Source: Halovenus rubra
GTDB lineage: Archaea; Halobacteriota; Halobacteria; Halobacteriales; Haloarculaceae
Length of the DNA: 64,000 nt
Reading direction: 5' to 3'
NCBI RefSeq assembly: GCF_026586665.1
Contig: NZ_JAODIY010000013.1
Location: forward strand, 186,001-250,000
Made by a program: the position numbers and the translations under genes. Of the stretch, positions 25,640-34,831 are shown piece after piece. The notes beneath the pieces are model-generated. The model had not been told where the DNA came from. It worked only from the letters and a program-made list of their open reading frames with translations, and did not search any database. Numbering within the stretch: position 1 is the stretch's first letter; each line of letters starts with the position of its first letter.

Positions 25640-27433
25640 TCACGACTGTGATTGTTCTCCGGGCGGAAGTGACAATGTGACAATAGTGCCGCGAGGTTCG
25701 TTGTCTCTTATCTCTACGTCACCACCGTAGTTGATGACGAGCCAGTGAACGTGAGCCAAACCGATGCCGCTGCTGTGTATCAACGGGTCATCTGTGCCGA
25801 CCTCAACTGCTGTTCGCTCTTGCTCTGGGACCCCCGGACCATTATCGGCGACATGGACTTTGATTGGCTCTGAGGGTCGTGTTGGCGTTTCGACAGTCAC
25901 AGTAACACAGGGGTTCTCACGGTCGTTGTGCGTAATCGCGTTGTCGATGAGTTCACGCAACAGCGTTCCAAGAGTTGCTGCATCGAGGTCAAGTTCGGCT
26001 GACTCAGCATCTACTTCGATAGACGCCTCTGGATAGCTGTCTTCGAATTCGGCGACCTGTTCAGATAACACTGCGCCGACGTTGCAGGTCACGTCGATGT
26101 CGTATCTGTCGTTGAGAGATTGGCGGACGGTGGTTATTTTCTCACTCGTGTCTGCAAGCGTCTCCGCCTGAGCGAGTATCCGTTTGAGTTTGTGTTGCTG
26201 AGGTTCGTCTACCTCTTTGAGAAGCGTCCGTGTGTACCCCTCGATTGCCGTCAGGGCGTTACGGAGGTTGTGTCGCAAGATACGGTTCAGGTCGGACAAT
26301 CGCTTCTCACGTAGTTTCCGTTCAGTAATGTCTGACTGGACAGCGACAAAGTTTGTTATTTTGCCGTCCTCGTCGGTAATCGGGGCAATCGTCTGCTCGA
26401 CGTAGTAGAGTTGGCCCGACTTGCTACGGTTGACGAGTTCAGCTTCCCAAACATCGCCGGCAAGGATTGTGTTCCAAAGGTCAGCATAAAATGCTTGACT
26501 CTGTTTGTTCGATTTGAGGATGGCTGGTGTCTTGCCAATTGCCTCCTCTTGGCTATACCCGGTATCAGCCTCGAATGCCGGATTCACGAACTCGATGATA
26601 CCCTCCTCATCGGTGATAAGTACAGAGTGGCCTGTCTGTGACACGGCTTCTCTGTACAGTTCGAGTTCGTGCTCAGACTGTTTCCGGTCAGAAATGTCGT
26701 GGATAATAGAAAATAGCAGCTCTTTGCCGTCGATTTCGATCGGTGTGGTGTATACTTCAACCGTCCGAACGTCACCGGAAGCCAAGAGATGTTCGAATTC
26801 GAAGTGATTCCGGTTTTCTTTATTTGCACGTTCTCGTTTGCGTGCTACTTCTTTTTCCGAAAGCCTGTTTATCTCCTGGACCCGCATGCTGGTCAACTTC
26901 TCGGCCCCGTAGCCATAGAACACCGTCGCAGCCTCGTTTGCATTGAGTATCTGACCCGAATCTGGTTCGATAAGTAACATCGGTGCACTGTGGGACTCAA
27001 ACATCGTCCGGAACCGCTGCTCGCGTTCTCGGAGCGTTTTCTCCATTTGCTTGCGTGTATTAATATCGCGTAACACCACAATGGCACCGGCAGGCATGCC
27101 GTCATCGTCAAGAGGTGTGATTCGTGCTTCGACGTGAATTGTCCCCTCGTCCTGTGCTGATTTGAGGTTTTGCATCGTTATTTCGACGCGACGGTCAGTG
27201 GCTTCGCCGGCCAAAACCTCTTGAATACCATCACGGAGAGAGAGAAAACCGACATCAAGAAACTCTGCAAGCTGTGAGATGTTTTCAAGCTGTTCAGGAG
27301 AGTATGCGGTAACATTGCTCAGCCGTTCGTTAAGAAAGACAATATTCCCGTCAGCATCGACGACAAAGACAGGCTCTTGGAGACTGTTAAGAACCAGAGA
27401 GTCGCCAATATCATCCGGGATGGATGTCATCAT
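25640..27433 (-). CDS. PAS-PAS-PAS histidine kinase
   Basis: This 597-residue soluble kinase has three PAS domains with PAC tails (about residues 15-130, 138-255, 265-375; tails DINTRKQ, DISDRKQ, DITERK). The dimerisation segment has phospho-acceptor His in ILRHNLRNALTAIEG, the haloarchaeal variant of HisKA. HATPase_c carries NGPGVPEQE and SSGIGLAHVHWL. No membrane segment or receiver domain is present. It sits between gatC and the 7S RNA gene, with no response regulator next to it. Its signal is unknown. Confidence 0.92.
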   Translation of the reverse strand: MMTSIPDDIGDSLVLNSLQEPVFVVDADGNIVFLNERLSNVTAYSPEQLENISQLAEFLDVGFLSLRDGIQEVLAGEATDRRVEITMQNLKSAQDEGTIHVEARITPLDDDGMPAGAIVVLRDINTRKQMEKTLREREQRFRTMFESHSAPMLLIEPDSGQILNANEAATVFYGYGAEKLTSMRVQEINRLSEKEVARKRERANKENRNHFEFEHLLASGDVRTVEVYTTPIEIDGKELLFSIIHDISDRKQSEHELELYREAVSQTGHSVLITDEEGIIEFVNPAFEADTGYSQEEAIGKTPAILKSNKQSQAFYADLWNTILAGDVWEAELVNRSKSGQLYYVEQTIAPITDEDGKITNFVAVQSDITERKLREKRLSDLNRILRHNLRNALTAIEGYTRTLLKEVDEPQQHKLKRILAQAETLADTSEKITTVRQSLNDRYDIDVTCNVGAVLSEQVAEFEDSYPEASIEVDAESAELDLDAATLGTLLRELIDNAITHNDRENPCVTVTVETPTRPSEPIKVHVADNGPGVPEQERTAVEVGTDDPLIHSSGIGLAHVHWLVINYGGDVEIRDNEPRGTIVTLSLPPGEQSQS

Positions 27434-27526
27434 GCATCGCTTACTGATACGTGAACATTAACATTCGGTCTAGGAATTCAACGAGATTGTTGTCACTGAC
27501 AGAATGCTGTGATACGGTATGAATGA

Positions 27527-27830
27527 ACGGACACCCAAGATTGCACGGCGTTCGACCGCAGGTAATCCCGCGTGCCTCCTCCACCCCGCGACCCGTCGAG
27601 CGACGGATGTCCGGCGGTCCGCTGCTCGCTTCCGCGCCTGGCGGACTGCCCCCGGTTAACCACGCGCCTGCACCCCTGCAGGTACAGTCGTGTGGACCTC
27701 CATCCCCGAAGGACGAGGCTTCGACGTTGGCTTGCGGGGCCCACGGCCGTCTACCGCACGCACCCGGAATTCGGTCCCCACTTAAGGCCACTTGTGGGAT
27801 ACGAGCGGGGCCTAACCGCCCGACCTAGTC
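27527..27830 (-). ncRNA. ffs: Signal recognition particle 7S RNA
   Basis: Read on the minus strand from about 27830, the sequence begins GACTAGGTCGGGCGGTTAGG and closely follows halobacterial 7S RNA. Helix 8, the SRP54 site, is at 27617-27646: GTCCGCCAGG, a GGAA tetraloop region and AGCAGCGGAC. The central long helix pairs GC-rich segments, for example GTACCTGCAGGGG. The length of about 304 nt matches archaeal 7S RNA. The exact ends are estimated. The RNA scaffolds SRP19 and SRP54 for co-translational membrane targeting. The very GC-rich block stands out from its AT-richer flanks. Confidence 0.93.
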
Positions 27831-27931
27831 CATATTATCCTAATTCGTGTCCCCCATAAGGGGCTTTCGGACTGGTTCGCTTCCGGGAAGCCTCCGTAAC
27901 ACCCAACAAGACAGCCCGTATACCACAGTGT

Positions 27932-28291
27932 ATGGATATTGGCGGTACCGCAAAGAAGGTTCAGCGCGTGACAAAAATCGCCGAAGAGTCGTACAAGAAG
28001 ATGCAGGCGATAATGGAACAGATGCAGGAGATGATGAAGCAGATGAAACAGCTCCAGTCCGATATGGAGACGACGACAGAGCAAGTCGGCGACATTGAGT
28101 ACGAACTGGCTGAACAGCGGGTGCTCCTCGAATCACTCGCTGAACAGCAGGGGGTCGATGTCGAGGAAGTGCTGGCGTCGGCTGACCTTCCAGAGCCGCC
28201 CCAAGAGTCAGAAGCGGACACTGAAGCTGACGAACCGGCCGACGATCTCGCAAAAAAGGCGACAAGCAAACCGTCAGCAAGCGACGAGTAA
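27932..28291 (+). CDS. Coiled-coil protein, DUF5798-like
   Basis: This 119-residue protein starts MDIGGTAKKVQRVTKIAEE. Residues about 10-75 form a Met/Gln/Glu-rich coiled coil with heptads (MQAIMEQMQEMMKQMKQ), then LAEQRVLLESLAEQQGVDVEEV, and an acidic, disordered tail from about 88. From memory it matches the haloarchaeal DUF5798 family, whose function is not known to me. It is transcribed divergently from the 7S RNA gene with a 101-nt spacer. Confidence 0.8.
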   Translation: MDIGGTAKKVQRVTKIAEESYKKMQAIMEQMQEMMKQMKQLQSDMETTTEQVGDIEYELAEQRVLLESLAEQQGVDVEEVLASADLPEPPQESEADTEADEPADDLAKKATSKPSASDE

Positions 28292-28349
28292 CGCTGAAAC
28301 CGACGAATTTACCCGACGTGTAACGTTCTCCAGAAAAGCTGCCTGTCGT

Positions 28350-28652
28350 TCAGGCGCTTTCAAGTCGGTAGGGCCAGTAATCTTTGTCTCTGAGGGCACT
28401 GCCGAGCACGCGATGGAAGTCTGGGAAGTCCTCAAACTCAGTACTCTCGTCAATCTCGTCGAAGATATCTTCAACGCTGACGACACGGTCGTAATCGATT
28501 CGGACCGGGTGGTCGCCGTACTGTTCGACGTATTCGCTCGCAGTAAACGGGAAGTCTTCTTCTTCGTCAACTTTTTTCGCCAGTACTGCGTGCCCGTATT
28601 TGCGTCGACCCTCGCTACCTTTGTCGCCATCCGGGTCGTGTGGCCAGTCCAT
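28350..28652 (-). CDS. DUF5785-like small haloarchaeal protein
   Basis: This 100-residue soluble, acidic protein begins MDWPHDPDGDKGSEGRRKYG. It contains the patches HAVLAKKVDEEEDFP and SEYVEQYGDHPVRIDY and ends in DKDYWPYRLESA. From memory this corresponds to the haloarchaeal DUF5785 family, which I cannot tie to a function. It is convergent with the coiled-coil gene at 27932-28291. Conserved Trp, Tyr and His residues suggest a compact fold rather than disorder. Confidence 0.78.
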   Translation of the reverse strand: MDWPHDPDGDKGSEGRRKYGHAVLAKKVDEEEDFPFTASEYVEQYGDHPVRIDYDRVVSVEDIFDEIDESTEFEDFPDFHRVLGSALRDKDYWPYRLESA

Positions 28653-28791
28653 ACTGGGACATTTGGAGAAGCATACAAAAATGATTCCCTCTCATGCTGA
28701 CAGCACACGTTGGAACTGAAGATATGTGTGTCGACCAATAAGATGTAACAAGACACAAAATATTTCCCTCTCTTTGCGGTACCCACAATAT

Positions 28792-29955
28792 ATGAGTCGT
28801 AGGGTACTTCCCGACAGTTTTGCGGCCGTTGAATTATCGCGTCAACGGGTAGCAGTGTTGTTGCTTGCAGTCGTTGTTTTGACTGCCGGTTGTAGCGGAT
28901 TTGTTGGTGGTGACAGCGATGCTGCCGATGATTCAGCACCGCTTGACAGCATCCCTGAGCAGGCTACCAGCGTTTCGCATATGCAGACTGCGGTGTTGAC
29001 TGACTCAGTGACAGAGTCACTCGTAGATGAGCTATCAACGGCAGAAACAACAGTAGATGACGAGTTTGAAGATCCCCAGTCATGGGACGCTATGCTCTCT
29101 GAGGTCGAAAACGAGACTGGTGTTGCTGTAGAAGACGTACACAGCATGACGATGTTCGCCGGCGCCCAGAGCGGTGAGATGGCAGATGATTACAGTGGCG
29201 TCATCGTCAAAAGTGATCTCAGCTGGGACGAGATTCGTTCGGCAGCTGAGGAAGCAGAAGCCGTCTCGGAAGACGAAGCCGACTTCGAAGATCTTCAAGA
29301 AGAGAGCTACAACGGTGTGACCGTGTACAGCAGCGAGACCGACGATGTCGAGACCACCTCGTGGATAGCTGACTTCGGAGACGGGACGTTCGCAGTTGGC
29401 ACACAGAACGTCGTCAAAGACGTAATCGATACCCGTCAAGGTGATGCACCCGGCATCAACGACGAACTTCGGAGTACGTTCGAGGGCGTCACCGATGGCT
29501 ACATCAAAAGCGCCGCCACTCTAACTGACGAGCAGGCCAACATGGTCGGCGATATCGCTGCCGGACAAGGTGGACTCGGTGGAATGTTGGTCCCGGAACT
29601 CAAAGCAGTGACGTCGAGTTACCACACAAAAAATGACGAGATGAACATGGAAGTTGATATGGTGTTGAATTCGTCGGAAAAAGCCGAGTCGTTTACCAAA
29701 CTTGCGGATACCTACACGAGCAAGCAGTCTGGTGTTGAGGACCCGACACCTAAAGAGCAGCCTACCGCTTGGCTCATCAACACGATCTCGGTCGAATCAA
29801 ACGATAACCGTGTCTCGATCGCGTTTCGTTCAGGCCCTGAAGAGCTCACCACCGCAGTAGAAGCATTTGATGAGTCACGCCTCTTCGAAGGTCTGTTTAC
29901 CGGCACAGGAGCTTCTATCCAAAGCACATCGGTTACCGCGAATGCAACTGCGTAG
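28792..29955 (+). CDS. Secreted lipoprotein
   Basis: The ATG at 28792 (MSRRVLPDSF) gives 387 residues; AAAATATTT at about 28757-28765 is a fitting TATA box. The signal segment (about residues 19-35) ends in the lipobox LTAGC, so the mature protein is lipid-anchored at Cys. An acidic linker is followed by alpha/beta segments with no motif I can assign. The C-terminal half (about 220-385) is Thr/Ser-rich and acidic. Probably a cell-surface protein of unknown role. It is followed by the cupredoxin-repeat surface protein on the same strand, 141 nt downstream. Confidence 0.82.
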   Translation: MSRRVLPDSFAAVELSRQRVAVLLLAVVVLTAGCSGFVGGDSDAADDSAPLDSIPEQATSVSHMQTAVLTDSVTESLVDELSTAETTVDDEFEDPQSWDAMLSEVENETGVAVEDVHSMTMFAGAQSGEMADDYSGVIVKSDLSWDEIRSAAEEAEAVSEDEADFEDLQEESYNGVTVYSSETDDVETTSWIADFGDGTFAVGTQNVVKDVIDTRQGDAPGINDELRSTFEGVTDGYIKSAATLTDEQANMVGDIAAGQGGLGGMLVPELKAVTSSYHTKNDEMNMEVDMVLNSSEKAESFTKLADTYTSKQSGVEDPTPKEQPTAWLINTISVESNDNRVSIAFRSGPEELTTAVEAFDESRLFEGLFTGTGASIQSTSVTANATA

Positions 29956-30096
29956 CCGCTTTCTCGACTGAGTGTACTTTTTATCGGAACCTTCCGAGAT
30001 GTAGTTTGTACGATTAGCTGGACCCAACACGACACTATCACGAATCCCTAACAAGGAAGGTACTGTGTAGTAGTAGCCGGACGGCATATACTTCGT

Positions 30097-32196
30097 ATGT
30101 CAAATCTGCCAGTTGACAGCTCGCCTCGAAGACGGTTTCTCGCTGGAGTTGGGACAAGCCTCGCTGTTGGAGTCGGTATCGGAACCGTCACAGCATCGAA
30201 ACAGCAGGCAGGTGTTCAGATAACACTGGACAACGTCAGTGTGACTGCCTGGGAGATTACTGGGGTCGAAGGCGACGAGACTGTGGGGGCTGTCGGCACG
30301 GAAAACCCAGAGTTGACCCTCCGTGAAGGAGTCCGTTACACGTTCGTCAACAACGGGGGCAGTTCCCACCCGCTTGTATTCAGAGACAGCGAGGGGGACG
30401 CGTTGTTGAGTCAGAGCGAGGACGGGTCGTTCGAAGGTCGCTCGGAGACAGACTGGGTCGACGACGGTGGAACTGTCTCGTTCACGCTCACTAACGAGCT
30501 CGCCGCTGAACTGGCGAGCTATGCTTGTACGGTCCATGGCTCGATGGCAGGCAGTATCGAGACAACACAAGCTGAAGGCGAGCCAACAGCGACAGTCAGC
30601 TTTTCCGACCAGTCAACAACGGGAACTGCTGTCGGTGTTGATTCTACTGAGCTTGCGGATGGCGGGTTCGTTACCATCCACGATAGCAGCCTGCTCGATG
30701 GGGACGCTCTGGGCAGCGTTGTTGGCGTCTCCAGCTATCTCGGCCCCGGGTCTCACGAGGACCTAACAGTCCCGCTTGATGATCCACTCGTCGAGAACGA
30801 GACACTCATCGCAATGGCTCACCGTGACACCGATGGGGACGAGGCGTACACCTTCGTCGAGAGCAACGGAGAGACAGACAGTCCCTACACTACAGACGGC
30901 AGCGCAGTCACTGACGATGCAGCTATCCAAGTCGAGAGTGCTGCCGCAGTACAGATGACAGACCAGATGACGATGGGTGGATCCGTCGTCGTCGACTTCG
31001 CGCGGCTCAACGATGGCGGGTTCGTTACCATTCACGACAGCAGTTTGCTCGATGGTGACGCGCTCGGAAGCGTTGTCGGCGTCTCTGCCTATCTCGATGG
31101 CGGGTCCTACGAAACGCTCGAAGTCTCGCTCGACGAAGAGTTGACCGAGAATGACACGCTCATCGCAATGCCCCACCGTGACACGAACGGAACCGAAACA
31201 TACGATTTCGTCGAAACTGAGGGAGGGGCCGATGGACCGTACGTGTTCGGCGGGGGAGCCGTCACCGACACAGCCCCAGTAACGGTCAAGGGGACTGCCA
31301 CTGTAACTATCTCCGACCAGCAAACCGACGGGACCACCGTCGTCGTTGAGTCTACAACCCTGGAGGATGGCGGATTCGTCACGGTTCACGACAGTACACT
31401 GCTCGATGGCGACGCACTCGGAAGCGTGGTCGGTGTTTCGGCGTATCTGGACCCAGGCAGCTATGAGGCTCTCGAAATTTCACTTGAGGAGGCAGTGACC
31501 GAAGACGAGACGCTCATCGCAATGCCCCACCGTGATACGAACGGAAACGAAATGTACGATTTCGTCGAAACTGAGGGCAGTGCTGATGGGCCATATATTT
31601 CAGATGGAGACGCAGTCGTCGACTCGGCAGAGGTGACAGTTCGTGGAGGCGCAACTGTCTCTCTGTCGGATCAAGAGACTGACGGAATGACTGTGATAGT
31701 AGACTCTACAGAGTTAGAAGATGGTGGATTCGTCACTATCCACGACAGCAGCCTACTTGATGGTGATGCAGTTGGGAGTGTGGTTGGCGTCTCGGAGTAT
31801 CTCGAACCGGGAAGCTACGAGAGTCTCGAAATTCCCCTTGACGAAGAGATGACAGCCGACGATACGCTCATTGCGATGCCACACCGCGATACAAACGGGA
31901 ACAAGATGTACGACTTTGTCGAAAGTGAGAGCGGTGCAGATGGGCCGTACCTCGGTGATGATGGCAACGCCGTCATCGATGATGCGTCGGTTACGGTCTC
32001 AGGCAGCATGGATGACGATGGAATGAGCAATGGTGGAATGGACGATGACGGCATGGATGGGGAGGTGAGCGACGATACAGAAAGCTCAGATGACGATGGG
32101 GCTGGCTTTGGCGCTGTGGGCGGTGTCGCTGGAATCGGCGGTGTCGCCGCTTACGTCTACCGGCGGTTCGGCATCGAGGCTGACGACGAGTCATAG
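30097..32196 (+). CDS. Tat-exported cupredoxin protein with four DUF7282-type repeats
   Basis: This 699-residue protein starts with a Tat signal (SPRRRFLAGVGTSLAV). Residues about 35-155 form a cupredoxin-like domain with type-1 copper ligands: His in GSSHPL and Cys, His and Met in CTVHGSM. Four repeats of about 115 residues follow, each with DGGFVTIHDSSLLDGD, SVVGVS-YL and TLIAMxHRDT; they match the haloarchaeal DUF7282 domain. A Met/Asp-rich tail (DDDGMSNGGMDDDGMDG) precedes an anchor starting GAGFG, then a helix and YRRFG. The likely location is the cell surface. Copper binding or electron transfer is inferred from the four ligands. Expression context is unknown. Confidence 0.88.
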   Translation: MSNLPVDSSPRRRFLAGVGTSLAVGVGIGTVTASKQQAGVQITLDNVSVTAWEITGVEGDETVGAVGTENPELTLREGVRYTFVNNGGSSHPLVFRDSEGDALLSQSEDGSFEGRSETDWVDDGGTVSFTLTNELAAELASYACTVHGSMAGSIETTQAEGEPTATVSFSDQSTTGTAVGVDSTELADGGFVTIHDSSLLDGDALGSVVGVSSYLGPGSHEDLTVPLDDPLVENETLIAMAHRDTDGDEAYTFVESNGETDSPYTTDGSAVTDDAAIQVESAAAVQMTDQMTMGGSVVVDFARLNDGGFVTIHDSSLLDGDALGSVVGVSAYLDGGSYETLEVSLDEELTENDTLIAMPHRDTNGTETYDFVETEGGADGPYVFGGGAVTDTAPVTVKGTATVTISDQQTDGTTVVVESTTLEDGGFVTVHDSTLLDGDALGSVVGVSAYLDPGSYEALEISLEEAVTEDETLIAMPHRDTNGNEMYDFVETEGSADGPYISDGDAVVDSAEVTVRGGATVSLSDQETDGMTVIVDSTELEDGGFVTIHDSSLLDGDAVGSVVGVSEYLEPGSYESLEIPLDEEMTADDTLIAMPHRDTNGNKMYDFVESESGADGPYLGDDGNAVIDDASVTVSGSMDDDGMSNGGMDDDGMDGEVSDDTESSDDDGAGFGAVGGVAGIGGVAAYVYRRFGIEADDES

Positions 32197-32403
32197 TATC
32201 TAAAGACCACATCGTGTGAATTTACCCGATACGTTCTAACGAGGGTTCTAAAAGGAGACATCGTTTGTTGAGACCGCGTCTGGCAGACTGGACACGGAGT
32301 AGTATCAACGTCGCGTGACGAACACACGATTACGGTCGGCAGCCGAGTTCCTCACCGAACGCTATTATCGATTAAATGACAAGAAACAAACAGCCGTAGC
32401 TGG

Positions 32404-32637
32404 CTATCGGGGACTGCCAGAGTTCATTGAACATGTATCGACGCCGATGAGAGAGTACAACCCACACGTTCCCGTCGCCGCAGTCACGAGCAAAACCAGC
32501 GAGATGATGCCGAAGATGGGAGCAAGTATCATCGGAACTGAGAAGCTTCCCGCGAGCGCCACAAGAGCGCCGATTCCGAGAACTGCACCGAGTCCGGTTC
32601 TAACACGTTTGTCTGTTGCACCTACGTTTTGGCTCAT
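32404..32637 (-). CDS. YgaP-like (DUF2892) two-helix membrane protein
   Basis: The ATG at 32637 (MSQNVGATDKRVR) gives 77 residues. A TATATA box at 32660-32666 lies 23-29 nt upstream, so the transcript is leaderless. Two membrane helices (about 15-33 and 37-56) are followed by the cytoplasmic tail TCGLYSLIGVDTC, the usual ending of DUF2892 proteins. In some bacteria this domain is fused to rhodanese (YgaP); here it is alone. The promoter carries two palindromes (32649-32659 and 32671-32690), pointing to controlled expression. A role in sulfur or redox handling is a guess from the family. Confidence 0.85.
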   Translation of the reverse strand: MSQNVGATDKRVRTGLGAVLGIGALVALAGSFSVPMILAPIFGIISLVLLVTAATGTCGLYSLIGVDTCSMNSGSPR

Positions 32638-32648
32638 ACGTGATGTTA

Positions 32649-32690
32649 GGTCTAAGACCATATATACCTTTGTATTGGGTATACAATACA
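32649..32690 (-). promoter_or_regulatory. Promoter with flanking palindromes for the DUF2892 gene
   Basis: TATATA (32660-32666) serves the minus-strand gene starting at 32637. Just downstream of it in transcription sense lies GGTCT-A-AGACC (32649-32659), a perfect 11-nt palindrome around the expected start. Just upstream, at the BRE position, lies TGTATTG-GGTATA-CAATACA (32671-32690), with 7-bp perfect arms. Both are placed where a repressor or activator would act. The regulator is unknown. Confidence 0.6.
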
Positions 32691-32870
32691 AGACTATCTC
32701 TCAAAAACAGGAATTGGACAAAAGCAGCTATGATTGCGTTTGTATGGCTATATTCGCTATATCACACATCTATATTTCTCTTGGTCTGGCAATATATTTT
32801 GTTATTTTTGTACCAGTATGTACGTTGAAACACAACGCTATTGTGCATCGAGACCGTACAAATAATCGTG

Positions 32871-33338
32871 ATGGACGACACAGATTCCACCCAGCAAGTT
32901 GTCGACCTGCTTCGAGAAGCATACGCTGACGAGATGGAGACCGTAATGAATTATCAGACGAACGCTATCGTGCTTGATGGCGTTCGGGCCGAGGAAATCA
33001 AGGAAAGTCTGCAACAAGATATTCAAGAAGAGTTGACACACGCTGAACAACTCGGACAGCGACTCAAGCAACTCGGCGCACGTCCACCGGCGTCATCGGA
33101 GTTCACCGCCCGCCAAGATTCGCTTCAGCCACCAGAAGATTCAACCGATGTCCTCGCCGTGATTAATGGCGTCTTGGATGCCGAAGAAGATGCAGTTGCG
33201 ACATACAACGGGTTGGTTGACGCCGCCGAAGCAGCAAATGACCCGGTTACTGAAGACCTCGCAGTAACGATTCTCTCTGATGAAGAAGCCCACCGGACTG
33301 AGTTCCGTGGCTTCAAGAAAGAATATCAGAACGACTGA
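32871..33338 (+). CDS. Ferritin-like diiron protein
   Basis: The ATG at 32871 (MDDTDSTQQVV) gives 155 residues. It is a four-helix ferritin-like protein with two metal-binding sets: Glu in ADEMETVMNY plus ExxH in EELTHAEQ, and Glu in DAEEDAVATY plus ExxH in DEEAHRTEF. This is the bacterioferritin/rubrerythrin-type diiron pattern without the rubredoxin domain. It may handle iron or peroxide. It is divergent from the DUF2892 gene across a 233-nt region with palindromes, so shared regulation is possible. Confidence 0.87.
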   Translation: MDDTDSTQQVVDLLREAYADEMETVMNYQTNAIVLDGVRAEEIKESLQQDIQEELTHAEQLGQRLKQLGARPPASSEFTARQDSLQPPEDSTDVLAVINGVLDAEEDAVATYNGLVDAAEAANDPVTEDLAVTILSDEEAHRTEFRGFKKEYQND

Positions 33339-33580
33339 ACCTCGCCAGAAGATAGAATCCACTGTTCAGGTTACTGTAGATTAGCTTGCGGTTGACGAGA
33401 AGGCCCAAATCAATCCAATCACTAGACTCGATGAGGTGGTCGTATTCTGGCATAGAACACTGGAAAGTACGACACCTCACTCTTATCTTAACACGACTGA
33501 TCCACCCGTCATAGCTTATTTTCCACCTCTATTCGAGGGGCCGGAGCAACTATTATGTTATCGCCAGATGACATTGGTTC

Positions 33581-34831
33581 ATGGTCTCAACAGACACAGC
33601 CGAGCAGACAGAAAATACACAGTCTGAGCTGACACAGACAGGAACGCCAGCAGACTACGAGTATTACAAGTCGGTACTTGCTGACCAAGAGTTTCCGTGT
33701 GCATTCGTTGACAGAGATCGACTGTCATCTAACGCCGACTCTATCGAAGACCGTGCAGACGGGACACAGGTTCGTATCGCTAGCAAATCAATCCGTTCAC
33801 GGGCAGTTCTCGACCGAATTCTCGATGAAAGCGACTGTTTTGATGGAATAATGTGTTACTCTGGGCGGGAGGCAGCGTATCTGGCTGCATACGGCTTCGA
33901 GGACCTACTGGTAGCGTATCCGGTGTATCAAAAGAGCGAGATTGCGGGAGTTCGTGACGCAAATGAAGCAGGTGCGACCGTCACAGTGATGGTCGATTCA
34001 GAAGATCATGTCAAACGGCTGTCTGATTTTGGTGAAGCGTTTGGCACATCGTTCGAACTCTGTATCGATATCGATTTATCGACGAAACATTTTGGAATGC
34101 ATTTCGGTGTCTACAGGTCTGGCATCCGGGATGCTGAGGCTGCACTCTCTTTGTGTGAGACAATCGACACGCTTCCCTCCGTCACACTCTCAGGGATGAT
34201 GGGGTATGAAGCACAACTTGCTGGGATTCCTGATCGGTCGCCGGCGAATGGCCGAGTCAAAAACGCCGTATTGCGTGCGCTGAAACGTCGTTCTCGCCAG
34301 CTTGTCCGCCGCCGTCGGGTTGATATTGTGGAGGCAGTTGTTGACGCGGGCTACGATCTGCAGTTTGTCAACGGCGGTGGAACCGGCACAATCGAGTTTA
34401 CAACACAGGACCCGACTGTAACCGAGATAACAGTTGGTTCTGGGTTCTATTTCCCGGCACTGTTTGATTACTATGACCGGTTTGAACACAAGCCTGCAGC
34501 TGGGTTCGCGGTTGCTGTTGCCCGTAACCCAGACTCCGGAATCTACACCTGTCGTGGTGGTGGATATATTGCATCCGGCCCACCAGACGTGGGACGGCAA
34601 CCGGCACCGTGGTTCCCTGAGGGAGTTGAACTACGCAACTCAGAGGGAGCTGGTGAGGTCCAGACACCGGTGCTGTACGACGGCACCCTGTCACCGGGCG
34701 ACCCGGTCTTTTTTAGACATGCGAAGGCGGGTGAACTCTGTGAACAGTTCGAGTCTCTGCACGTACTCTCGGAGGGAGAAATTGTCAAGACAGTCCCGAC
34801 ATACCGCGGCGACGGACGGTGTTTCTTATGA
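33581..34831 (+). CDS. Alanine racemase-fold PLP protein (D-threonine aldolase/deaminase-like)
   Basis: This 416-residue protein has the type III PLP fold, an alanine racemase/D-threonine aldolase-like barrel. The PLP Lys is probably in RIASKSIRS (about residue 68), followed by the barrel strands GIMCYSGREAAYLA and ELCIDIDLSTKHFGMHFG. The C-terminal beta region contains the metal/substrate-type motif GGGTGTIEFT and HAKAGELCEQF. Family members are annotated as amino acid deaminase/aldolase. Its TGA overlaps the next gene's ATG by 4 nt, so the two are translated as a unit. A pairing of this protein with an aldonolactone oxidase is known in Actinobacteria (Rv1769/Rv1771-type genes), from memory. 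Confidence 0.8.
   Translation: MVSTDTAEQTENTQSELTQTGTPADYEYYKSVLADQEFPCAFVDRDRLSSNADSIEDRADGTQVRIASKSIRSRAVLDRILDESDCFDGIMCYSGREAAYLAAYGFEDLLVAYPVYQKSEIAGVRDANEAGATVTVMVDSEDHVKRLSDFGEAFGTSFELCIDIDLSTKHFGMHFGVYRSGIRDAEAALSLCETIDTLPSVTLSGMMGYEAQLAGIPDRSPANGRVKNAVLRALKRRSRQLVRRRRVDIVEAVVDAGYDLQFVNGGGTGTIEFTTQDPTVTEITVGSGFYFPALFDYYDRFEHKPAAGFAVAVARNPDSGIYTCRGGGYIASGPPDVGRQPAPWFPEGVELRNSEGAGEVQTPVLYDGTLSPGDPVFFRHAKAGELCEQFESLHVLSEGEIVKTVPTYRGDGRCFL

Noticed and set aside
27523-27859. Several short plus- and minus-strand frames in the GC-rich block
   Set aside because: They overlap the 7S RNA; the sequence is conserved as an RNA and the frames show no protein family.
32315-32929. Open frame (204 codons) on the plus strand
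   Set aside because: It crosses the DUF2892 gene in antisense and the AT-rich promoter region, with no coherent domain.
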